From assembly GCF_040719375.1 (NCBI RefSeq), contig NZ_JBFDTP010000001.1:806001-870000 (forward strand): DNA of 64,000 nucleotides. The letters run 5' to 3'. Positions 17,808-26,643 of this stretch are shown in pieces; position 1 is the first letter of the stretch; every line of letters starts with the position of its first letter. The notes under the pieces were generated by a model. It saw only the letters and a list, made by a program, of their open reading frames with translations. It did not search any database and was not told where the DNA came from. The position numbers and the translations under genes were made by a program. The stretch comes from Clostridium sp. AN503. Its GTDB lineage: Bacteria; Bacillota; Clostridia; Lachnospirales; Lachnospiraceae.

Positions 17808-19115
17808 TTACATGGACGGAATCAGACCGCACAGGTACGGCACCAGCAGGGACAGCGCCGGAATATAAGTAACCAGGAGCAATGCCACAACCATCGCACA
17901 GAACATCGGCACGATATATTTGGTAACACCCTCGATGGTAACCTTGCCAACGCCGCATCCTACGAACAGGCAGGAGCCTACCGGCGGAGTCACGGAACCG
18001 ATACCCAGGTTTAAGATCAGCATGATACCGAAATGTACCGGGCTCATACCAATACTCTTTATGATCGGCAGGAAGATCGGGGTAAAGATCAGCACTGCCG
18101 GGGTCAGGTCTAAGAACATACCCATCACCAGTAAAAATACGTTCATGATCAGCAGGATCACATACTTGTTGCTGGACGCGCTCATCAGCATCTCACTGAT
18201 CGCCGCCGGGATTCCGGAGTAAGACATAATGTAGGACATGATCGTGGATGCAGCGATCAAGAACAGGATCGTCGCAGAGCTGATCATCGTCTCCGCCAGC
18301 AGTTCATATAAGTTCTTTAAATTCAGCTCTTTATAAAGGAAGCCAAGCAGTCCGCAGTACAGCACACAGACCACGCCTGCCTCTGTCGGAGTGAACCAGC
18401 CCAGCAGGATACCAGCCATAACGATGATGACCGCCAGAAGGGACGGAACCGCGTCAATGATGATCTTGATCGGCGGAGCGCTTTCCTTTACAGCAGATGC
18501 CTTGTAGCCCTTCTTATTGGCAATGATGATCGCAACAGCCAGTACACAGATACCAAGCAGGGCACCCGGAATATAACCGCCCATGAACAGCGCCGCTACG
18601 GAAACACCGCCTGCGGTAATGGAATACAGGATAAGCGGACCACTTGGAGGGATGATGATACCAGTAGGTGCAGAACAGATATTAACTGCCGCCGAGTAGT
18701 TGGGATCATAGCCTTCCTCTTTTTCCAGAGGGTTCATGATGCTTCCCATAGCAGAAGTCGCCGCTACGGAAGAACCGGAGATCGCTCCGAAAAACATGTT
18801 TGCCAGAACGTTGGTAGCAGCCAGGTATCCGGGGATCCAGCCTACCACCAGACGCGCCAGGCGTACCAGACGCTGGGCGATACCGCCTTTGTTCATGATG
18901 TTGCCTGCCAGTGTGAAGAACGGCAGCGCAAGCAGGGAAAAGGAATCGATACCGGAGAAGCACCGCTGTGCCGCAGTGATCGCAAATACCTGCGGGTCAA
19001 AGCTGAAAAGCGCGGTCACGATGGATGCGATACCGATGCCGACAGAGATCGGAACGCCGGAAAATAACATGACGAAAAATACACCAAACAGGATTAACGT
19101 AGCTTGTACGACCAT
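17808..19115 (-). CDS. TRAP transporter large permease (DctM)
   Basis: This 435-residue protein is the transport channel of a tripartite, Na+-driven TRAP system. It has about twelve membrane helices and the family text VLANMFFGAISGSSVAATSAMGSIMNPLEKEEGY and LNLGIGSVTPPVGSCLFVGCGVG. Its start overlaps the DctQ stop by one base (TAATG), indicating coupled translation. It forms one unit with DctQ and DctP just upstream and with the two GH31 genes downstream. Confidence 0.95.
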   Translation of the reverse strand: MVVQATLILFGVFFVMLFSGVPISVGIGIASIVTALFSFDPQVFAITAAQRCFSGIDSFSLLALPFFTLAGNIMNKGGIAQRLVRLARLVVGWIPGYLAATNVLANMFFGAISGSSVAATSAMGSIMNPLEKEEGYDPNYSAAVNICSAPTGIIIPPSGPLILYSITAGGVSVAALFMGGYIPGALLGICVLAVAIIIANKKGYKASAVKESAPPIKIIIDAVPSLLAVIIVMAGILLGWFTPTEAGVVCVLYCGLLGFLYKELNLKNLYELLAETMISSATILFLIAASTIMSYIMSYSGIPAAISEMLMSASSNKYVILLIMNVFLLVMGMFLDLTPAVLIFTPIFLPIIKSIGMSPVHFGIMLILNLGIGSVTPPVGSCLFVGCGVGKVTIEGVTKYIVPMFCAMVVALLLVTYIPALSLLVPYLCGLIPSM

Positions 19116-19603
19116 TATACTGCCTCCTTCTTATCAGCTTTTGCATCAAGATACATCTGCATATATTTCAGCACCCGCGCTATCACGATAAAGCAGCCGG
19201 ATACCGGAAGAATCATGTAAAGAACCTTGAACGGGATCTGCATGACCGGAGAATAGTTGGTACTGTTCATCGCCATGCGGCCGCCCCCGTAAACAAATAC
19301 ATAGATTACGAAAAACAGGATCATTGCCTCGATAAACACGTTCAGCACAAGGCCCGCCGTCCCTTTTGCCCTGCGTTTAAACAGATCCAGGGTAAGGTGT
19401 TTATCTTTATAAAAGCAGTACGCAGAACCCAGCATACTTGCCCAGATCAGCATGTAACGCATAAATTCCTCTGTAAATGTGGACGGGTCTTTTAAGATCC
19501 AGCGGCTAAATATCTGCCAGAATCCGCCGACCACCAGTGACAGCATTGAAAACGCCATCAAAAAACGCATCACGTCATCCAGGATTTTGTCTAACTTTTT
19601 CAT
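19115..19603 (-). CDS. TRAP transporter small permease (DctQ)
   Basis: This 162-residue membrane subunit has four helices. It carries the family pattern VVGGFWQIFSRWILKDPSTFTEEFMRYMLIWASMLGSAYCFYKDKHLTLDLF. It scaffolds the large permease. GGAGG lies 11 bases before ATG 19603. The 100-base gap to dctP contains a GC-rich stem-loop that probably lowers permease expression relative to the binding protein. Confidence 0.93.
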   Translation of the reverse strand: MKKLDKILDDVMRFLMAFSMLSLVVGGFWQIFSRWILKDPSTFTEEFMRYMLIWASMLGSAYCFYKDKHLTLDLFKRRAKGTAGLVLNVFIEAMILFFVIYVFVYGGGRMAMNSTNYSPVMQIPFKVLYMILPVSGCFIVIARVLKYMQMYLDAKADKKEAV

Positions 19604-19658
19604 TTTTTCTTATTCCTCCAGATTGGAATTGTGCCAACAGTTTCTTGTTGTTTTTTAA

Positions 19659-19690
19659 ACGGCTGCGGCCGGACATGCCGACCGCAGCCG
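19659..19690 (-). terminator. stem-loop between dctP and dctQ (attenuating or mRNA-protecting)
   Basis: ACGGCTGCGG-CCGG pairs with CCG-ACCGCAGCCGT with one mismatch. On the minus strand only TTT and then A residues follow, so it is a poor full terminator and fits a partial terminator or 3'-end stabiliser for the dctP message. Confidence 0.6.
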
Positions 19691-19724
19691 TGTTTTCCTG
19701 ATACTTATGGTAATCCTCAGCGCA

Positions 19725-20771
19725 CTATTTTGCAGACATACCGCGGATCTGCTCAACGACACCGTATACATCCGGATCATCTGTTTTCAGCTTCTCGTAG
19801 ATCGGCTGTACTGCCTCCTGGAATGCCGCAATATCAACGTCTCTGACCAGCTCCACGCCAAAGTTGGTGGTGGCATTCTCAAGAACTTCGTCCTCAAAGT
19901 TCTTCCAGGCAACCTTGTAGTCCTCGGTAGCATCTTTCGCACAGGACTTCAGTACTTCCTGCTGCTCTGGCGTCATATCATTCCAAACCTTAGCGGACAG
20001 AACAACCACATCCGGGATCTGAGTATGCTCGTCGAAAGAGTAATATTTTGCAACCTCACCGTGGTCACGAAGCGCTGTCACATTGTTCTCCGCACCATCG
20101 ATTACGCCCTGCTGCAGACCAGTGTAGATATCGCTGTAACCCATAACCGTAGCGGAACCGCCCAGAGCGTTCATCATATCGATCGCCATCTGGGAATCCA
20201 TGGTACGGATCTTTAAACCCTTTAAGTCCGCCGGTTTGCGGATCGGAGTCTTGACGGTATAGAAGGAACGGGAACCGGAATCCAGCCAGGTCAGACCTAC
20301 GAAACCGTCTTTCTCTGTAGAATCAAAAATGTTCTGGGCGATCTCGCTGTCCATAACCGCATAATAGTGATCCTTATCATCAAATACATAAGGAACCGAG
20401 TAAGCGTTGTACAGCTTGCTGAAGTTGCCCAGGGTCGAAGCGGACACCTTTGCCATGTCCAGCGCGCCGTTCTGGATCTGGGAGATCATGTCGGTCTCAC
20501 TTCCCAGCGTTCCGTTGGGGAAAATGGTGATATTGATGGTGCCATTTGATTTTTCTTTTACCGCATCGGCAAAAGCCGTCATGCTGATATGTACTGCGTG
20601 GTCCTCTGCCATGTTATGGCCCAGCTTTAAGTTAAAGGTCTTCTCTGTACCTGCGCCGCCCTCTGCATTGCCTCCTGCCGGTGCGCTGGATGAAGATCCT
20701 CCGCATGCCGCAAGGCTCAGTGCCATGGTTCCTGCAACTGCAAGTGCCGCAATTCTTTTTGCTTTAAACAT
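19725..20771 (-). CDS. TRAP transporter substrate-binding lipoprotein (DctP)
   Basis: This is the extracytoplasmic solute receptor of the TRAP system, 348 residues. The lipoprotein signal ends in LAACGG; a short Ser/Gly/Ala linker follows. DctP family text is clear: FNLKLGHNMAEDHAVHISMTAFADAVKEKSNGTINITIFPNGTLGSETDMISQIQNGALDMA. The conserved Arg that binds the ligand carboxylate falls in DLKGLKIRTMDSQMAIDM. Ligands of such receptors are organic acids or sugar acids. ATG 20771 has GGGAGG seven bases upstream; a GTG/ATG five codons earlier overlaps that site and is rejected. It is the first gene of the TRAP-GH31 operon. Confidence 0.94.
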   Translation of the reverse strand: MFKAKRIAALAVAGTMALSLAACGGSSSSAPAGGNAEGGAGTEKTFNLKLGHNMAEDHAVHISMTAFADAVKEKSNGTINITIFPNGTLGSETDMISQIQNGALDMAKVSASTLGNFSKLYNAYSVPYVFDDKDHYYAVMDSEIAQNIFDSTEKDGFVGLTWLDSGSRSFYTVKTPIRKPADLKGLKIRTMDSQMAIDMMNALGGSATVMGYSDIYTGLQQGVIDGAENNVTALRDHGEVAKYYSFDEHTQIPDVVVLSAKVWNDMTPEQQEVLKSCAKDATEDYKVAWKNFEDEVLENATTNFGVELVRDVDIAAFQEAVQPIYEKLKTDDPDVYGVVEQIRGMSAK

Positions 20772-20889
20772 TTTAGTTCCTCCCATTCTTTTACATGATT
20801 AAGTTTCCTGATACTCTATATAGCAACCCGCCCTGTTCCTTTTCGGAACGCGGATCCCATACCAATGTCTGTACACCTGGCTTTTCATG

Positions 20890-21453
20890 CTAGTGCCTGT
20901 CCATTCCGCGTTTCAGCGTATGGATCAGATCCATAAGACTCATATTCAGCCAGGAAGTTGTCTCCTTCCATTCGAGTCCCGTTTTCTCTTCCACAAACTC
21001 CCTGAACTTGTCCGCCGAATCCGGTTTCAGGGTTTTTCCATCAATCATACATGCGGAATCCCTGCCAAAAAACAGAAAATAATATCCTTTTTCTTCTACC
21101 AGATATTGTACCTTATCATATGACAGCTTCATATGTCCCTCGCCGTCCAGTTCGATATGATCTCCATAAAATCTGGATACCATCGTCGGCAGGGCTGTCT
21201 TCCGGTTCTCCAATGTTCTGTCGGCCCGGCATTTCGACGGGAAATCCCTGCTCACGATCAGCCAGCAGCCCACCATCAAAAGGATTCCCTGGGCGAACAC
21301 CGGAAGTCTGCCAATCAGACCCGTTATCACCAGTACGGCTCCCGCCGCAAACCTGAAAATGACCTTCCGCATCTCATAAGTATCATATTCCGCCTTAAAC
21401 AGACGTCTTATGGTATCCTTGTTGTGCTCGATCCGTCCTTCATAATATTTCAT
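20890..21453 (-). CDS. YcxB-like membrane protein of unknown function
   Basis: This 187-residue protein has two adjacent helices near the N-terminus (about 30-70, FRFAAGAVLVITGLIGRLPVFAQGILLMVGCWLIV) and then a soluble domain with FYGDHIELDGEGHMKLSYDKVQYLVEEKGYYFLFFGRDSACMIDGKTL. That pattern is typical of the YcxB-like domain found in many Firmicutes membrane proteins of unknown role. It lies between the AraC regulator and the TRAP operon but shows no obvious link to either. The last residues precede dctP by about 120 bases. Confidence 0.75.
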   Translation of the reverse strand: MKYYEGRIEHNKDTIRRLFKAEYDTYEMRKVIFRFAAGAVLVITGLIGRLPVFAQGILLMVGCWLIVSRDFPSKCRADRTLENRKTALPTMVSRFYGDHIELDGEGHMKLSYDKVQYLVEEKGYYFLFFGRDSACMIDGKTLKPDSADKFREFVEEKTGLEWKETTSWLNMSLMDLIHTLKRGMDRH

Positions 21454-21717
21454 TCTTCATCATCCTATTGATAAAATTGATATGTACTTTTCTTAATGTA
21501 ATTGTTTTGTTTCGTTCCTCGTTGTGGTATCATTGTATTATATGAGATACATCGAAACCAGACAATATTTGCAGGGAATGGGTTATTTTTTTACATATCT
21601 TGCTCTTATGGCATCTGTTTTTTATAGCAAAGGTTTGTTTTTAACCAGGCAGTTCAAATATTTTTGTATGTTTTTCACAATAAACTTTGTTACATTTTGT
21701 TAAAAGGAGGGATATGA

Positions 21718-22548
21718 ATGATCGATCGGGCCGGTATCCGGATCGCGCAGGGACAGGCGATCGCCTGCGAACGAATAGAAGGTGTCAATGACAATATGGC
21801 AAAATCCCATTATCATGATTTCTATGAGCTTTATTATCTGGAAAGCGGAGCACGGTATCATATCATCCAGGACTCCGTCTTCCCCATCAGCGCGGGACAA
21901 CTGGTGATATTTACCCCTTATGTGATGCATCATTCTTATGGTGCGGAAGATGTCCCCTTCAAACGGATCGTCCTGTATTTTCGCTCGTCAGAGGTGCAGT
22001 CCCCGGAGCTGATGGAAGCCCTGGATGCCGGGGGAGGCGTCTACACAGCGGATGCGAGGAACCGGTATTCCATACACCAGCTCATGGAACTGATCCTCCG
22101 TGAGGAGGACGGTGATTCTCCTTTTAAAGAGGAATACATGCACAGTCTGCTGAATGTGCTCCTGGTCAACATATTCCGCCAGGGGTTAAAGCCGCTCCAG
22201 CACGAGAAAAAGACCCTGGTCGGCCAGGTCATCGACTATATCCATAAAAATTATAATGAGGACATCACCTTAGAACTGCTTTCCAGACGCTTTTATGTCA
22301 GCCCCTACTACCTCTGCCGGGAGTTCAAGCGATGTACCAACCGGACGATCATACAATACATCAACGTAACCCGCATCATGAACGCCCAGAGAAAGATCAT
22401 GGAGACAGACAAATCCATCACAGAGATCGGAAACCTGACAGGTTTTTCCAATATCACACATTTTAACCGGGTGTTCAAACAGTACGCCGGACTGACTCCG
22501 TCCCAGTACCGGAAGCTTTCAAAAAAGGCTTCGATCCCGTCGCCGTGA
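21718..22548 (+). CDS. AraC family transcriptional regulator with N-terminal cupin domain
   Basis: This 276-residue regulator has an N-terminal cupin sugar-sensing domain (MAKSHYHDFYELYYLESGARYHI, SAGQLVIFTPYVMHHS) and a C-terminal double helix-turn-helix (residues about 175-270). The C-terminal signature ITEIGNLTGFSNITHFNRVFKQYAGLTPSQYRK is complete. GGAGGG precedes the ATG. It is transcribed away from the TRAP-GH31 operon, with one unrelated gene in between, and is the best candidate for the local activator of that operon. That link is by position only. Confidence 0.93.
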   Translation: MIDRAGIRIAQGQAIACERIEGVNDNMAKSHYHDFYELYYLESGARYHIIQDSVFPISAGQLVIFTPYVMHHSYGAEDVPFKRIVLYFRSSEVQSPELMEALDAGGGVYTADARNRYSIHQLMELILREEDGDSPFKEEYMHSLLNVLLVNIFRQGLKPLQHEKKTLVGQVIDYIHKNYNEDITLELLSRRFYVSPYYLCREFKRCTNRTIIQYINVTRIMNAQRKIMETDKSITEIGNLTGFSNITHFNRVFKQYAGLTPSQYRKLSKKASIPSP

Positions 22549-22617
22549 TGCTGCAGGAGGATCGCACCGCATGTTGGCACAGTTCCCATGCCGCAACGTT
22601 AAATGGTTTCATAAAAA

Positions 22618-22666
22618 CAGAGCTGCGAAACCGGCTTTTATCTCTGGTTCGCAGCTCTGCTTTTTA
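22618..22666. terminator. bidirectional terminator between AraC and exonuclease genes
   Basis: A long stem (CAGAGCTGCGAAACC with GGTTCGCAGCTCTG, one bulged A) has A residues before and TTTTT after it, serving both convergent genes. Confidence 0.85.
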
Positions 22667-22693
22667 TAACCGCTTTATCTTTTTTTCATATTC

Positions 22694-23692
22694 CTATCGT
22701 TTTTTCTTTCTCTCCTGCTTTGTCTCCCGCTGGCGCTTCTTCTTGGCACGGTTCCGTTCCGCACGTTTTTTCCGCAGATCATCCCTGCGGCTGATGATCC
22801 GCTCTGCACCGTCCTCATCCGTAAGCTTTAGTGTCTTCACCACATAAACGCTTGTATCATCCACACGCTTCATGCGGATCTTCCCCTTCAGATATCCATG
22901 TTCTGGACAGATGGCAAGTCCATAATATATCTTCTGGTTCGGTGTAAACCACCGCACCTTTTTCCTGAGCGCCCGTCCACATTCATAGCAGCGCATCCCG
23001 GTGACGCTGCGCTCCTTCATTGCGTCTTCCCTGGATGGAAAAATACGGGAAACATATTTAGAATAACCAGGAAACTCCATGTAGACTTCCTCGTCCTTAT
23101 TGTCCGGAAGACGATAATAATCGATCGACGCATAGGGCAATACCTGGTCCGGTTCCATCTCGCCCAACACCAGTCCTGTATAAAAAGCGTCATCCAGCGC
23201 CCTGTGAAAAGGCCGCTCCGTGGGAAGCCCAAGCTCGGCCACCGCCGCATCCAGCGACGGCCTTGCACCTTCACCCAGAAGCAGCCCATAAAGCTTCTGC
23301 ACATCATAATAAAGAAGCGGTTTGGGAAACGGGTTTTCCATCCCATAATATGCCAGATTCCGCTGCAGCTCCGTCAGATCCATAGAGCCCCAGGTACAGA
23401 ATACCGCATCGTCTCCACACCACCGCAAAAAGTCCGCCGCCGCAGTTACAAAATCCACACCGCTGCGCTGCAGCTCCTCCATATCCATATGGGTCACTTC
23501 CGAAATGACATAGTGCATCTGGGTATAGACCTGCGGCCGGATAAGCCGGTGAAACTCATCTACAATATGAAATTGTCCGTCCAGCTTTACCGCCCCGATC
23601 TCGATGATCTCAAAAGGAAAGTCCTCGACCGAGGCCTCCTTTCCATGCGGGCTCTGGTTCCATTCCAAATCAAATACGATATAATTGTCCAT
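22694..23692 (-). CDS. DEDD-type 3'-5' exonuclease domain protein
   Basis: This 332-residue protein begins with an exonuclease domain of the RNase T/DnaQ fold (residues about 1-180). The metal-binding motifs are visible: D8-L-E10 in IVFDLEWN and HRALDDA near residue 160. It resembles the KapD/KinA-inhibitor type exonucleases of Firmicutes. A middle zinc-like part follows (MRCYECGRALRKKVRWFTPNQK, then LAICPEHGYLKGKIRMK), and the C-terminus is a very basic tail (KKRAERNRAKKKRQ) suited to nucleic acid binding. No ribosome site is seen, and the -10 box ends ten bases before the ATG, so the mRNA may be leaderless. Confidence 0.85.
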   Translation of the reverse strand: MDNYIVFDLEWNQSPHGKEASVEDFPFEIIEIGAVKLDGQFHIVDEFHRLIRPQVYTQMHYVISEVTHMDMEELQRSGVDFVTAAADFLRWCGDDAVFCTWGSMDLTELQRNLAYYGMENPFPKPLLYYDVQKLYGLLLGEGARPSLDAAVAELGLPTERPFHRALDDAFYTGLVLGEMEPDQVLPYASIDYYRLPDNKDEEVYMEFPGYSKYVSRIFPSREDAMKERSVTGMRCYECGRALRKKVRWFTPNQKIYYGLAICPEHGYLKGKIRMKRVDDTSVYVVKTLKLTDEDGAERIISRRDDLRKKRAERNRAKKKRQRETKQERKKKR

Positions 23693-23701
23693 AATGTTCT
23701 G

Positions 23702-23707
23702 ATTATA
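23702..23707 (-). promoter_or_regulatory. -10 box placing transcription start about 3 bases before the exonuclease ATG
   Basis: TATAAT on the minus strand (23707-23702) is followed by CAGAACATT and the ATG. The usual spacing puts the first transcribed base at about 23695. No strong -35 is seen. Confidence 0.55.
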
Positions 23708-23754
23708 TCATAAACTGCATCATTTGCATAGGCATGCCGAACGCATTTCCACCG

Positions 23755-24906
23755 CTATTTCTTCGGGCTTAGTTGGTTCTGTTGATCGGCTAACTGCTGC
23801 CGGAGCTGACTGATCAATTGATCGTCTTTCGCCTTCTGGCGCTCGGCTTCTGCCTTCTGGCACTCGGCTTCTGCCTTCTGGCGCTCGGCTTCTGCCTTCT
23901 GGCGCTCGGCTTCTGCTCTCTGCTGTTCGGCTTCTGCTCTCTGCCTCTCTGTCGCAGCCACCAATCGCTCCAGTTCTGCCTTCTGCCGGTCTATCTGCGC
24001 CTGCATCTCATCGATCATATACAGCACCGTGTTATGATCCAATTCCTCTAATTCCTTAGAATACATGCTCATCACCTTCTCTGTGTTCCGGCAAAGGTCG
24101 CAAATCTGCTGATACAGCTCCGCAAATTCCGGGAATCTGTTGATCAGTTCCTCAATCCGCTCCGGCGCATCAAAGCATAAAAATGCGAGCCATGCCTCCA
24201 ACTCGGTTTCTATACTTTTATTTTGCATGGCTTTTTTGTAAATGTCAAGTGGCAGCAAAATATATTCCTGCAAAAAATTCATTTCCAGTCCACTGTTCGA
24301 CTGCTGCTTAAACTTATGCCTCCAAATGCCGGGGAATTCGTGAAATTCCTGCGGGGACTGCTCGAAAAACACGATGGTATAGACATTCTTCACATCCCTG
24401 TAGGAAAAATGCTTCCCCCGCTTTCCCCTCACCCGCTTATACTGGCGCAGCAGATGATCTGCCGAGTAGCAGGCGCACCGTTCCCCCGGAAAAGCATAGC
24501 CAATTTTCTGTACTTCAACATTCGCAATACTGTCGTCCTCCATCTGCACGATAATGTCCGTATACAGCAGCGACGTCTCCGCCCCCAGCCGCACAGAATC
24601 ATTGGGCAGCACCGTCTTAATCGATACCCGTCGGCCCAAAAGCAGGAAAAGCAGCCGCTCCAGCCGTTCCGGCGTAGTCTCCGGATTAAAGAGCTCCTTA
24701 AATACACCATCATACAAGACCTTCATCCCCCTGGCGCCGGAGCAGCACTCCAAAAATTCCGTCTGATTCTCTAATGGCCACCGGTAAAATGTATCGCTCA
24801 GCTCCGGATTGGCAGAGATCTCCTCCAGAATCTCCTCCCTTGTGCGCAGGGACGGAAAATGTTTTTTCAGCCCGTTCAGACTGTCCTTTTTCGCCATAGT
24901 AGTCAT
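23755..24906 (-). CDS. Rpn-family PD-(D/E)XK nuclease/putative transposase with coiled-coil repeat tail
   Basis: This 383-residue protein matches the Rpn/PDDEXK_2 group of recombination-promoting nucleases, often labelled transposase. The core reads DGVFKELFNPETTPERLERLLFLLLGRRV, then SLLYTDIIVQMEDDSIANVEVQKIG, where the Asp of YTD and the Glu of EVQ are the metal ligands. The usual Gln replaces the motif Lys. A C-terminal coiled coil (about 300-375) consists of near-identical heptads of the type AERQKAE. I chose ATG 24906 because GGAGG lies eight bases before it; the frame extends eleven codons further without a site. No inverted repeats or target duplications are seen around it. Confidence 0.85.
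   Translation of the reverse strand: MTTMAKKDSLNGLKKHFPSLRTREEILEEISANPELSDTFYRWPLENQTEFLECCSGARGMKVLYDGVFKELFNPETTPERLERLLFLLLGRRVSIKTVLPNDSVRLGAETSLLYTDIIVQMEDDSIANVEVQKIGYAFPGERCACYSADHLLRQYKRVRGKRGKHFSYRDVKNVYTIVFFEQSPQEFHEFPGIWRHKFKQQSNSGLEMNFLQEYILLPLDIYKKAMQNKSIETELEAWLAFLCFDAPERIEELINRFPEFAELYQQICDLCRNTEKVMSMYSKELEELDHNTVLYMIDEMQAQIDRQKAELERLVAATERQRAEAEQQRAEAERQKAEAERQKAEAECQKAEAERQKAKDDQLISQLRQQLADQQNQLSPKK
23831..23935 (-). repeat. 21-bp tandem repeat encoding AERQKAE heptads
   Basis: Five in-frame copies of a 21-base unit are found at 23831, 23852, 23873, 23894 and 23915. Three copies (first, third, fourth) are identical, the second differs by one base and the last is diverged. 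Each unit encodes one coiled-coil heptad. Confidence 0.9.
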
Positions 24907-25259
24907 AGGCAAATCCTCCTGAAATAAAATCAAAAACACACATTGTAACGTTCATTGTCGGAGTTGTTTCCGTCAGCAGGATAATTGCTTCTGCCACCCG
25001 AAAAACCGAAATGAAGATGCCTCGCGGCAAAGACGCATCGACGGGAGTGGTTACCCTGGATACGCTTGGATTCCAGATGTATAGATTTACATCTGAAAAA
25101 GATATGGATATCTTAGCACGATGGAGTTTGACTGTCAATCATAAAAATATTCTGAATTACCACATTTTCAAGCAGCCCTTTTCCATAAAGACCTGTACCA
25201 CAAATCTGTTTATTAAACGACATGTGGCACAGGTCACTTACTCTAATATTTCTTTCACT
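24907..25259. other. 353-base stretch without a supported gene
   Basis: This gap between the Rpn gene start and the end of the AlaX gene holds the Rpn leader and the AlaX terminator. An open frame on the plus strand from 25011 runs on into the antisense of AlaX and has no ribosome site or family text, so I do not call it. Confidence 0.5.
25190..25235 (-). terminator. probable terminator of the AlaX gene
   Basis: A 13-bp stem with one mismatch (GACCTGTACCACA with TGTGGCACAGGTC) lies 25 bases after the stop; on the minus strand TTTATGG follows. Confidence 0.6.
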
Positions 25260-26531
25260 TTACTCAACTTGCACTTTATCTTTTTCCGGATCTGTTGCCA
25301 AATACTCTTCCAGCCGTTCTTTCAACGGCAGACAGCACTCCTCCCGGCTCAGCCCCGCTTGTTCTGAACTTCGCTCCACTCCCTGCGCCAGCCTTTGTCT
25401 CCATCCCATCACCGTCCCCTGAACCATCTCCGGCTTCCCGCCGCCTTTCCCCGGAAACGCCTGGTGAAATGCCCTCAAAAATTCCTTCAAATCTGCCGTC
25501 TCGCTCCCCAGCGTGTACTGATACCCCCGCTCATCATCCCCAAGGAATATCCCGCAGATCCCGCTGCACCGGTGCATCCCGGCGTCCACAAACCTGCGCG
25601 CCACATTTTTATCCAGCTCACTTTCAAACAGAATGACATGTTCTGCATCAGCCGGGATCTCTTCCAGCTTCTTTTCCATATAGCTGCCCTGCATCCGCAG
25701 CAGCTTATCCTTCCACTGCTGGACCTCCCCCTGCAAACGCTTCACTGCATCCGCCGTCTCATGAGGCTTCACCGACAGCAGCCGGGATATCTCCCGGACA
25801 TTATTCTCCTTCACCTGGTAGTCCTGGAGCGCACGGAAACCGCACACCATCGTCACCCGCGTGCCGCCCTTGTACTTCACCGCATCGATCAGCTTGATGA
25901 TGCCAATCTCTCCGGTCCGCACCACATGCGGGGCGCAGCAGGCACATACATCATACCCCGGCACCGTCACAATACGCACCTGTCCGGTCAACTCCTTCTT
26001 GCTGCGATAGTCAAGAGCATCCAGCTCCTCCTTTGACGGATATGCCACCTGGATCTGGAGATCAGCGGCCACCGCGCCGTTGGCTTCCAGCTCCACCATG
26101 CGGATCTCTTCCTCCGTCAGAGCGCCGCTAAAGTCCATGGTCACCAGCTCCCTGCCCAGATGGAAGCCCACATTGTCGTACCCAAAATGCCGGTGCACCA
26201 GCCCCGACACAATATGCTCCCCGGTATGCTGCTGCATCTTGGAGAACCGTTCCTCAAAATCGATCTGTCCGCGGACTTCTCTCCCGGCCTCCAGCGGCTG
26301 CTTCAGATAATGTACGACCAGCCCGTCCTTTTCTCTCACATCCACCACTGCCACACCGCCCAGGACGCCGGAATCCGCATACTGTCCGCCGCCCTCCGGG
26401 AAAAATGCTGTCCTGTCCAGCACCACGCCGTAGCAATCCTTTTTATCGTCCCACACACAGGAAACCACCTGCGCAGTAAACTCCTGCATGTGGCTATCCT
26501 CATAATACAGTTTCTCAGTCATATCCGCCAT
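25260..26531 (-). CDS. alanyl-tRNA editing protein (AlaX, long form with DHHA1-like tail)
   Basis: This free-standing editing enzyme removes Ser or Gly wrongly attached to tRNA-Ala. The 423-residue protein has the AlaRS-like barrel (TAFFPEGGGQYADSGVLGG) and the editing site with zinc ligands H102 and H106 in HTGEHIVSG plus C198 and H202 in CCAPH. A coiled linker and a C-terminal domain like the AlaRS C-terminal DHHA1 part follow (KNVARRFVDAGMHRCSGICGIFLG, then GGGKPEMVQGT). That makes it the long AlaX-L type. ATG 26531 has GGAGG nine bases upstream. It has its own promoter and terminator. Confidence 0.93.
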   Translation of the reverse strand: MADMTEKLYYEDSHMQEFTAQVVSCVWDDKKDCYGVVLDRTAFFPEGGGQYADSGVLGGVAVVDVREKDGLVVHYLKQPLEAGREVRGQIDFEERFSKMQQHTGEHIVSGLVHRHFGYDNVGFHLGRELVTMDFSGALTEEEIRMVELEANGAVAADLQIQVAYPSKEELDALDYRSKKELTGQVRIVTVPGYDVCACCAPHVVRTGEIGIIKLIDAVKYKGGTRVTMVCGFRALQDYQVKENNVREISRLLSVKPHETADAVKRLQGEVQQWKDKLLRMQGSYMEKKLEEIPADAEHVILFESELDKNVARRFVDAGMHRCSGICGIFLGDDERGYQYTLGSETADLKEFLRAFHQAFPGKGGGKPEMVQGTVMGWRQRLAQGVERSSEQAGLSREECCLPLKERLEEYLATDPEKDKVQVE

Positions 26532-26610
26532 CTATCTGTTCCTCCGTCTGTTCCTGGTAATAAATTAAAATCCGCATGATTCAAAACGTCTCCTTATACG
26601 GACATCATTT

Positions 26611-26639
26611 ATTATATCAATACCATTCCAGAATAACAA
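26611..26639 (-). promoter_or_regulatory. promoter of the AlaX gene
   Basis: On the minus strand TTGTTA (26639-26634), a 17-base spacer and TATAAT (26616-26611) lie in the gap after the M20 gene. Confidence 0.7.
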
Positions 26640-26643
26640 GAAA

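Noticed and set aside
23831..23935. Repeat run looked at as a possible CRISPR array
   Set aside because: Units are 21 bases, directly joined without spacers and in frame with a coiled-coil protein.
23755..24906. Rpn gene as part of an insertion sequence
   Set aside because: No terminal inverted repeats or direct target repeats were found around it, so no mobile element is called.
25011..25367. Possible small gene on the plus strand in the gap before AlaX
   Set aside because: No ribosome site, no family text, and two thirds of it is antisense of AlaX and its terminator.
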